From NCBI GenBank assembly GCA_018398765.1, contig JAHBMJ010003423.1, positions 1 to 10,996 of the forward strand: DNA of 10,996 nt, written 5' to 3'. This document shows, piece after piece, positions 1-8,300 of the stretch. Positions within the stretch are counted from its first letter, which is position 1. Each line of letters begins with the position of its first letter. Position numbers and translations under genes: made by a program. The stretch is from Chromera velia. Taxonomy: Eukaryota > Sar > Chromeraceae. The notes beneath the pieces were generated by a model that made no database searches, was not told the DNA's origin, and worked only from the letters and a program-made list of their open reading frames with translations.

Positions 1-2
1 CA

Positions 3-1005
3 GCCGCCCCCCCCTGCGATCTCACAGGAAGAACCCAAAAGTCCTTCACAGCGGTCGGAGTCCGGCAGTACCGCCAGACCACCGAAACCAGGTCCAAACA
101 GCACGCACCCTCTTACCCCAGCGCCTACAATTCGTCTTCCAAGCTAACCCTAGCCCCTGACGGCCAAAGCAGAAACACCACCCAGAGGACGCAAGCGGCA
201 GGAAGAGGCGGAGACAGAGGGACGCACTCTGCGGACCCCCAAGTTGCAGATTCCAGTTCCACTTCAGCTAGGCAGGGGGGGAGCGGCAGGAAGAGGCGGA
301 GACAGAGGGACGCACTCTGCGGACCCCCAAGTTGCAGATTCCAGTTCCACTTCAGCTAGGCAGGGGGGGAGAATGAGGGAGGGAACCCGAGCCAGCACTT
401 CAACAACCACCCATGCCTCTGTCAGTGACCCCCCTGCGCCCTCACCTCTTCCCCTGCCTCTGCGTGAAGAGTCTGAGTGGAGATTCCCAAGACGAAAACT
501 TCACGCGAGGGGCTTGCGCTCAAACCTCCTCAGCCCGCCCACGTCAGCAGATGCCATTGCAACGGGGCATGAGCAGCCGTCGCCGTCCTCGAGGGGGCCC
601 ATTTCCGTGTCTGCCACCCTCAAAATATCCGGGGCTGGTATGAATCCGACGGGGGCTGTCACTGGGTTGGGACTTGGGACGTCCTCCGTCACGTCCTCCA
701 ATCAAATTCGGCGCCTGGCTCGACGTGGTGCTTTGCGTGAGAGGGAAAGGGAGAGGGAGAGGTTTGCGCAGGGCAGTGCCAGCGTTTCTGTTTCGGTTGC
801 TTCTGCCGGGGGGGTGTCCATCAATCCGTCGGTCTCTCTGCGCTCTGTGAGTCGTAGTTCTCGTCCGGATCAAAGTCCGGCTGTTAAAACCGATACTAAA
901 GTCAAAGATGCCAGCGAAGGCCACGCTAGTGGCCAAACTGGGGAAAACAGGCTGTTTTCTGAGGCAAGTACTAAAGTGGAAGCGACAACAAAGGCAACAG
1001 CGTGA
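3..1005 (+). CDS. 3' part of an unrecognised Ser/Thr/Arg-rich protein gene, frame broken by an 88-bp duplication
   Basis: I do not recognise this protein. One frame is open from the window edge (position 3) through the first repeat copy and stops at TAG 357-359. A second frame carries on from the second repeat copy to TGA 1003-1005. Both frames read the same peptide over their repeat copy (GRGGDRGTHSADPQVADSSS), so the gene is continuous apart from one extra 88-bp unit. The product is low complexity: Ser/Thr/Arg/Pro-rich with RERERERERF, SVSVSVASAGGVS and a Lys/Thr/Ala-rich C terminus, and no membrane segment or domain I can name. Plus-strand coding is favoured by the repeat frame logic and by the AT-rich sequence right after the stop. 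The gene faces the TAPT1-family gene tail to tail. It may be intact if an intron removes the extra unit, or it may be a pseudogene or an assembly error. Confidence 0.42.
194..371. repeat. Perfect 88-bp tandem duplication
   Basis: Positions 194-281 and 282-369 are identical base for base, and the match continues two bases (AG) into 370-371. The unit length, 88, is 3n+1, so the second copy is read in a different frame from the first. No third copy is seen. Perfect identity implies a recent event or an assembly duplication. Confidence 0.97.
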
Positions 1006-1625
1006 CAAAAGATAAAAACTCTACAAAAATTGAAAACAACACTTCAATCATATGCATGTACTAGTTAGTACTAGTAGTAAATATTACGCAAAAACTTAAT
1101 TGGATGCACACCTAGAAGTGGATCCACACATAATTATAATAACTAGCAAACCAAGGTCCTTACTTGGGTTGTTGCGTCAATGCGATTAATATGAGAGGCT
1201 AGCTTTCTGCATGTTTGCTTTCAAAAATAAACACTGTCATATACTGTCATGAAACAGTTAATTACAATCAATACACGCATGTAACTTCCTGCCGTCGCTT
1301 GATGGATCATGTCTGGCCCCGCAGTCTGGGCCGCACAGGGCGGTGGGGCGCAACCGAGGGTAAACCTTAATTAATACAACGTTGTACTAGACGTTCTATA
1401 GCCTCCCGGCCCAAGACCCACACGTTTGAAACTATAGCTAGCTGTGGAGCTGCGAACAGAACAAGCAACTGTGTAGCTGTAATATATAGTGAACATGTTT
1501 ATCTACATATTCTAAACTTTCGACTCTGCCAGCGATGCATGTATTTACGCATGTATTTTAGTTGGTCAATATCGATTATAATAATCATCATATCAAGATT
1601 TTACTTAGATGTATCAGTGCCAGTA
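1006..1625. other. AT-rich convergent intergenic region
   Basis: This 620-bp stretch lies between the stop codon of the plus-strand gene and the stop codon of the TAPT1-family gene. It is clearly richer in A/T than the rest of the window, with stop codons in all frames. It probably holds both 3' UTRs. It contains AATAAA at 1226-1231 (plus), a 12-bp perfect palindrome TACAACGTTGTA at 1375-1386, and short near-repeats (GCATGTATTTA at about 1538-1560, ACTGTCATATACTGTCAT at about 1232-1250). No gene or RNA is recognisable. Confidence 0.6.
1226..1231 (+). promoter_or_regulatory. Possible polyadenylation hexamer AATAAA for the plus-strand gene
   Basis: AATAAA lies about 220 nt after the plus-strand stop, in an AT-rich context. 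Alveolates do not reliably use this hexamer, so its role is a guess. Confidence 0.25.
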
Positions 1626-1733
1626 CTAAAGAGATCCGAGTCCCGCAAACTCTCCTGGTTTCTTTCCTTCTAACTTAAAAATCCGACGACGTCTGCTGAT
1701 GCCATAAGCAACCAGAACAACTGACACAACCGC
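1626..1733 (-). CDS. Exon 12: terminal exon, last helix and basic tail
   Basis: These 35 codons plus TAG are residues 1480-1514. The acceptor TGTCTTTGCAG has a good pyrimidine tract. The translation AVVSVVLVAYGISRRRRIFK continues the LLK of exon 11 as the final helix (compare LKVLNSIVLLGKS). It ends with a short basic/Gly tail (KLEGKKPGEF to GSL). Four consecutive Arg after the helix suggest a cytosolic C terminus by the positive-inside rule. I see no AATAAA on this strand within the next 600 nt. Confidence 0.78.
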   Translation of the reverse strand, partial: AVVSVVLVAYGISRRRRIFKLEGKKPGEFAGLGSL

Positions 1734-4700
1734 CTGCAAAGACACAGACACACACACATATTGACCAATGGAATTTGAATGTGGCTTTTTGTACCTTTTG
1801 ACAAGGACAACATGTACGCAAAGAAAACCATGACGGCGTCTTGATGTGTCCGTCCTTCGGTGTTTTCTTGAGAATTCATTTATCCGAGCTTGTTTGAGCA
1901 ATTTCTCTTCTGCAGTCGCTCTTCTGATTCCTGTTCGGACCAGGCACAAACACAGTCACTCACACACATACGCACACACACACGTTTCGCGCATGCACGC
2001 ACACGAAGATGCGCACGCACTCTAACACACATGCAGGTGCATTACCCGCAGAGGGATGCAGAGGAACGGAAGTACCCTTGGAACCAGGAGGCAGAGAGAG
2101 AGCAAAATTATCACTCCAACACATCTACCCGCACAGACATGCAGACCTTCAGGAGGAAGAGGCAGAGAACGATGAGCACCAACGCGAGCATCGCCAGGGG
2201 ACTTCTCATCGAAAATCTGCGCGTAGGAAAGCATAAAAGAAGGGTGGAAAAGCTGACTCTCGGACCACTGCGTAGTTTCCAGACGTTTTTAGCCCAATCT
2301 AGCTGCCTGTCTGCAACCATGCACGGTGGAGATTGTCCGTCTTGAGTCTCGCCCGTTTCATTCTTCGGAATACACAAACCAGCATAGGCCAGCCGGAAGA
2401 AAGCCTGATTTATGCCACAACACACGCCTGCAGTTTAGTGTGCACTTGTCCAGCAGGTTTGCGTGCCTGTGTGTTCAAGGTATACCCCTCGATGTCCGGA
2501 GAGACAGACAGGAAGAACAAAAACGAGGAACAGAGGAAACAAAGGGTTCGAAAGAGAATGCATGTTCCTTCTGTCTGAAAAAGAAAGGAGCGGGGAGCAG
2601 AAAAAATAGAAGGAAGCCTCACGGGACCCTTGTGCTTCGCTGCATGTCGCGCGCCGCGACGTCGGTGAGATCGCACGGAGACAGGGGGGGTTGGACAGAG
2701 CGAGAAAGGCACAGCCAGAGCACCCCTGTGCGGTTTGCATGGAACCGGCTGACTGACGTGGGTGCAGACGAGAGGAGGAGAGTCGCCAGAGGGAGGGCAA
2801 CGAAGCCCAAGCGTCTGCAGAACCAGCCAGAGACAGCAACAATGGCGGGCGGGGGGGGGGCGCGGCGGCAGGGCATGCAGGCAGGCAGTATTCACAGCCT
2901 CTTTCCCTCTCACAGGTTTACACAAGTCACTCCCGCCGGATTGTACCGGGTCCTCTTCTGAAGAGAGTGGACGCAGGTGTACAGCCAGGTACACTGACCT
3001 ACCTAGACACGGTTAAGAGAAAGCACACGGCGAAGAGAAGTTTTCGTACCACAAACAGGGCAAGGAGGGGGCAGCAGAGCAGCAAACGACGGACCGACCT
3101 TGCGGGTGCATGTGAGAAAGCGACGGCCCCCCTGCACACAACCTTATGTCCCACACGTTCGTTAATCGCCTTCCGTAGAAGGGAGAAACGATGCCTCTCT
3201 GCGGCGTCTCTCTCCCTCTCTCTTTCCCTCTCACGTCCCGACGGGGCCCAAAGGTAACGTCGGGACCCAGGCACGGACCCAGGCATGCCAAACCCAAAAC
3301 CGACCGCCTCGATTCTTTCCCTGCGGCGAGACATGCCCGGCACCTCCGCGTCTCCCCTTTCCTTCCCGCCGTTCAACCCGACATCAGAAAAACGGCGAGT
3401 TTGCTCACGGTCACCCCCAACACTTCCACGGTGCCCGGTACTGTGTTTCTCTGCACTGCTCGAGTCACCTGCGTGTGACTGCCCTTGTTCTCGGTCTGGC
3501 AACGCAGGTGCCGTCGACGGCGACCACAGGGACGCGCTTGCGCCATCTGGAGTGCCGTGAGGAGCGATGTCAGGAGTGCATAAGAGGGGATAGGGGGCAG
3601 TGGGGGGTGACGAAAAGGCGTCCACAGGGGCCGCCGGGGGGCCGGCAGAGTCTGTTGAGACTTCCCGAAGTGAAACCGATGTGTGTGAAGGCCCTTCCGG
3701 CGCCATCGGGGGAGACTGCATTCCCCCATCCGACGCTGTGGCTGTGTGCACACTCATGCTGTGCGGGCCCGCCCCATTTTCAGCAGCTGCAGGGGGACGA
3801 ACAAGTTCGGGAGAGAGTCCTCCTGCATGGGTTGAACTGCAGGCGAGAGCCGTCTCCTGTTTCTGACGACAATCCCCTTCGTCGTCTGCATCCCCTGTCT
3901 TTCCTGTCCCATCCGAATTTTCGTGCTCTCTCTCTGTACTGCCACGTCTTTCCAACTCTTTTTCTTTGTCAATAGTGCTGCGAGGTTGAAGGGAGTTGGG
4001 CGAGGAAAGAGTGACATTTGGTATTTCAGCGTCTCCCTGTTTCTGCTCCTGCCCCCCCGCTTCTCTCCCGGCTTCTAAATGCTGTTTGGGAAAGCTCTCA
4101 CCTGTCTCCCTGTGCTCTCTTTCGACTGTCTCCTGACTACTGTTGCATTCCGCTGATGCGTGCGCGTGAATGCGGATGTGTTCCTCTCCTACACACTCGG
4201 CGCTGTTCACGTTGACAGCAGCAGACGTACCCTCAACCTTCCTGCCTGCTGCTGCCTTGGTGGCGTCCCCCCGGCGACAAGACTTCCCATCGATATGCTC
4301 AGCGGCTCTGTCTGTCGTTGAGTCATGCTCCCCGCTTGCGGGATGGGGGGCAGACTGAGACAAAAACTTGGTAGCAGACATGACAACTCCCTCAGGGCTA
4401 CTCTTCGCATTTGCGAGGCCACTTTGTACATCTTTGTCTGCGTCCTTGCAACCCCCACTCGTCTCCCCTTCCTGTGTCCCTTCACCCAAAGGAGAGGTTC
4501 TGCCCTCCTCTTGCTGCAGCTGTTGTTGCTGCCGAGAGGGAGAGAGGACGGGCGGAACAACCCAGCAAGAGGCAGGCATGGGAGGCGCTCTTGACATGAG
4601 GATGTCGGCAATGAGGGTCTGCATATAGGAAGAAGTCAATTGATTGATGGGAAGATGATGAGATGGATCCTTTCTTCATCCCTTTGTTCGTGTTATTTTG

Positions 4701-5318
4701 CTCATCGTTGTCAATCTTTTGTGGTATTCTACTTGAGAGATTTTGAGTGAAGAGCACAAACGGAAAATCGCCTGCCCCTTTCCGCACACTTCAGTTTGTT
4801 GTTTCTGTCTGTCTGTCTGTCTGTGAAGGGAGAAGAAGGAACGTATTACATGTCTGTCTGTCTGTATGTCTGACCTGTCTGTCTTGCTTGTCTGTCTGTC
4901 TACCTGTCTGTCTGTCTGTTCGGTCTGTCTGTCTGTCTGTCTGTTCGGTCGGTCGGTCGATCTGTGTGTGTGGTGAGCTGACCTCATGATACCGTTCGAA
5001 GACGGCAGCAGGAAGACTGTTGAACTTGACAAGAAAGATGTGCTTCCACCAATCGACGACGATCTCGAGAAAGAAGATGAAGACCAACCAACCCGCAACG
5101 GAAAGAGTGGAACCCTTTGACCGTCTGAAAAAAGGAACAAAGGAGGGACCGCAAACAGAAGAAACTAGCAAGTCAACCGGCCGACTACATTGAAGGAAGG
5201 CAAAGGCCAGAAGAGATCCAAAAGAGATACAGAACCGCACAGCCTTCAGATGCTATTTCTTTCTTTACTCAAAAAGAAAGAAGCACACCGTTGCTACGTC
5301 CAGTTTACTCATGCCCAC

Positions 5319-5354
<36 letters not shown>

Positions 5355-8300
5355 ATACACACACACACACGCTGCATAAATTTCCGTCTGTATGCCTGCC
5401 TGTGTGTTCTTCTTTCTGCCTGCGTGTCGATCTGACTTCCCCGACTTCTTCTGTACCGTCACTTCTTTTTGCCTGCCTTTCCACTTGCACGCCTGCCTCC
5501 AGAAAGGAAATGCTTTTGGTGAAACAGCCCAACTTTCTGTGTCTTTCAAGCTCTGCTCTCTACCTGCGGAAACAGATGAATTAATCAAGTGGAAGCAGAA
5601 TCCTCTCTGGTGCAAAACAAGAAAGAAGTCTCTGTACAGGACCGTCGGTCGGATGCCTTTCCGGCTGTCTTCCTGCCTGCCTGCCTGCCTGCCTGACTGA
5701 CTGACTGACTGACTTTTTGAAGAACGACATGCGGAGGAAGACGATGAAGGTGTCGCTCACCAGATGGAACCTTTCAACCACGTCGCTTGAAGCCTGGACC
5801 TGGAATAAAGCGCTCTGGCTGAATTTCTTGAATACCTGCGGTCAGCAAGAAGGAAGCTGATTGGCATGCACCCATACACATACACGTGCACACACATGCA
5901 TATATATAGAGAGAAAGAGTCACTCAGGCATCAAGGCAGGTTTCGGCTCATCGAAGGAACGCAAAAATACGGTTTATTTTCGTCCTCCTCCTTTCTCATT
6001 TGGTTTCCCCTGAACTCCATTCTCTCCACACATGCCCCCTCTTCCTCTTTTGCTTCGCCCAGCTGCCACCCGTGCGCGCTCGTTCCACCTCCTCTTTTTG
6101 CAAGCCGCTCCCAGCATAAACAGAGAGGGCGTGAAAAAGGCAAGGGTGGAGAAGACATTATAAACCATACGGAACCCACTAACTGAAATGGCTGAATCAC
6201 TGACCGATGATTTGATCTCTGCGAAGTTGTTGGTGATCACAATCAGGAACATGGCGTTCTGAGCAGAAGAGGGAAGAAAGAAAGAAGATGAAGTGACATG
6301 AAGAAAAACAAAAGAAACAGAAAATGCGCTCTGAACGAAAACAACATAATGCAAAGCACGATAAAAGAGGTTGCAGAGAAACGCACTTTGAAAGAAAAAG
6401 GCGCTGCAAGGAATTGCTCTGCCACACACACGCGAAGACCAAGCAAATGCAAAGAAATAAATGATAACAAGCACGAGAGGGGAAGATCATCTTCACAGAC
6501 AGAGAGAGAGAGAGATGAGGGAGCAAGACTCACACTTAATGGATGGCTGTAGAAAAATGTTAGGCAGGTCATGCAGACATTGAGAGAGGGAAACCAGAGA
6601 GGATCACCCAGATAGATGTCCACGGTGACGAAGCCGATGACACCCAAGCAACCATTCGCTCAAAAAACGAAGAATGGAGCAAAGCAAACAAGCCAAGAAA
6701 GAAAAAAAAGAAGAAGCAAAGACGGAAAGAAAGAAAAAGAGAAAGAGAGACAGAAAGAACAAACGACAGGCAGACAGACAGACAGACACACAAAAAAAGC
6801 TTGACCGACTTCGCTTGAATTGATGGCAATGTTCAAGGCAAGAACTCTGAGGAGATGGAGTGAAGAGTGGAGACAGACGTAGAGGACCACAACCTGAAGA
6901 ATGCAGAAAAGAACCCGTACGTCTGTGCGCGTGAATATACTTCGAACGAAGCATTATGGACGGGTTTCTCTCTCAATCACGCTCAGGAACGTCGTGTGAG
7001 AAGCAGGAGGAGAGCCGATACAACGGGGCGGACACAGAGATGATAACCAAAGACATTTTTACGAATGTGTTATACTCATGCAAGCCTCACGACAAAACAA
7101 ACCGCGACAGCAAAACAACGAAAAGGAACGCCGCTCCAAAGAGTACAGAAAAGACAATCTGCAGAGGCAGAGCGGGAAAAAGAATCAACCAGACAATTTG
7201 GAGAACCCGAAGAAGCAAAGGGATCCTCTAGATCAGATTTCTGAAGACGCAACAAAGAAAAACGCAAACGGTGCTCCCTCTATACGAGAGAAAGAGAGAC
7301 AAGAGAGGAGCATACATACCATTAGACGCCCTGCAACATACGCCGCTGCTGCCGCTTTCTCCCACGACCCTGCTATCCCTCCTTCGTCCCCTCCCTCTCC
7401 TCCTGCAGATCCTCTGACGGCGTTTGAGCTGCCCGCCCTCTTTCTGTCCATCTCTTTCTGGCCGTCTCTGTCCCTTTCCACAGCACATGCCTCGCCCTCC
7501 CTGCCTCCTGCCTGTCCCCTGCTGCTGAAGACAAAGGACAGCGACAGGTCTCGAAGCAAAGAGAGAGGCAGGGTGGCCGTCGGGAAGGCAAGGAGACGGG
7601 AGGAGAGCCCTCCAGGATCCGCATCAGAGTTGCTCCCCGACACTCCTGACTTCCTCCTTGTTGTCTCTCTCAGACTCTCCTCCCCTCTCTTCTCAGCTGC
7701 CCTCTTTCTCTCTCCAATCGTCTGCAGCCACTGGAGCGTTTCTGCTAACAGAGACTCCAGAAGGTCACGCCCTAGACTCCTCACCAACTTCTCAAAGATC
7801 TCAAGCATGTTGAACACCACGTACAGCTTCACCAGAGACTGACCCTGAAGAACACAAGACAGCGCAACAGCCTTTTCACGAGTAGGCACATACACTTAGT
7901 TCTAACATGAGTCAAGCACAATGGGAAAAAAAGGAGTAAAGCGATAAATAGATAATCTTTTTTTCCTCCCTTGCCCCCCTCGAGGTCACATGCATCTACA
8001 TCGTCATTCTGGTTGGATGGACTACCCAGGTCACAAAATTCATCCATCCTCGTCCTCTTGAAGCTTGTGACAAACACACGCACGAACGAGACTAAGGGAA
8101 AAGGAAATGAAAGGAACCAAACTGTCAAGCCTGCGTTGCCACTTCTGCATGCTCGGAGAGGCACGTGACACTTGTGGTGCGGGATGGAACTTCCGGACAT
8201 TCTTTCCCCGAAGGCTTCTTGTTGCCTAACCAAAACAGCCGAGACATCGCATCTTCATTCAGACAGTTGGCCAGCCCGTTCCTTGGTCAGCAGTCGAGAT

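Noticed and set aside
544-1008. 154-codon minus-strand ORF
   Set aside because: It is opposite the plus-strand frame that continues cleanly from the duplicated segment. The Cys/Arg-rich product has no family features. I keep some doubt, because the plus gene itself is unrecognised.
540-1710. Shared MASADV-like peptide on the minus strand near 550 and near 1700
   Set aside because: The two 23-nt segments match only partly. At the second site the reading frame used by exon 12 is different (AYGISRRRR), so the peptide similarity is most likely chance.
1890-2345. 151-codon plus-strand ORF
   Set aside because: It is largely translation of the CA-rich repeat of intron 11, and it overlaps exon 11 on the opposite strand.
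2326-2961. 211-codon plus-strand ORF
   Set aside because: It covers parts of introns 9 and 10 and runs opposite exon 10. It has no recognisable domain and a composition set by the purine-rich intron sequence.
3203-3240. GTGAGA donor within the RERERERER stretch as the end of exon 9
   Set aside because: It is closer to the consensus donor, but it ends in phase 1. Joining it to exon 10 would destroy the RLGFVALPLA frame.
4804-4967. Possible CRISPR-like or other structured array because of the regular TGTC units
   Set aside because: The unit is a simple tetranucleotide with no unique spacers, inside a spliceosomal intron. It is an ordinary microsatellite.
7078-7842. 254-codon plus-strand ORF
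   Set aside because: It lies opposite exon 4, whose minus-strand frame carries the TAPT1 block GQSLVKLYVVFNMLE with good splice sites. The plus product is low complexity with no family resemblance.
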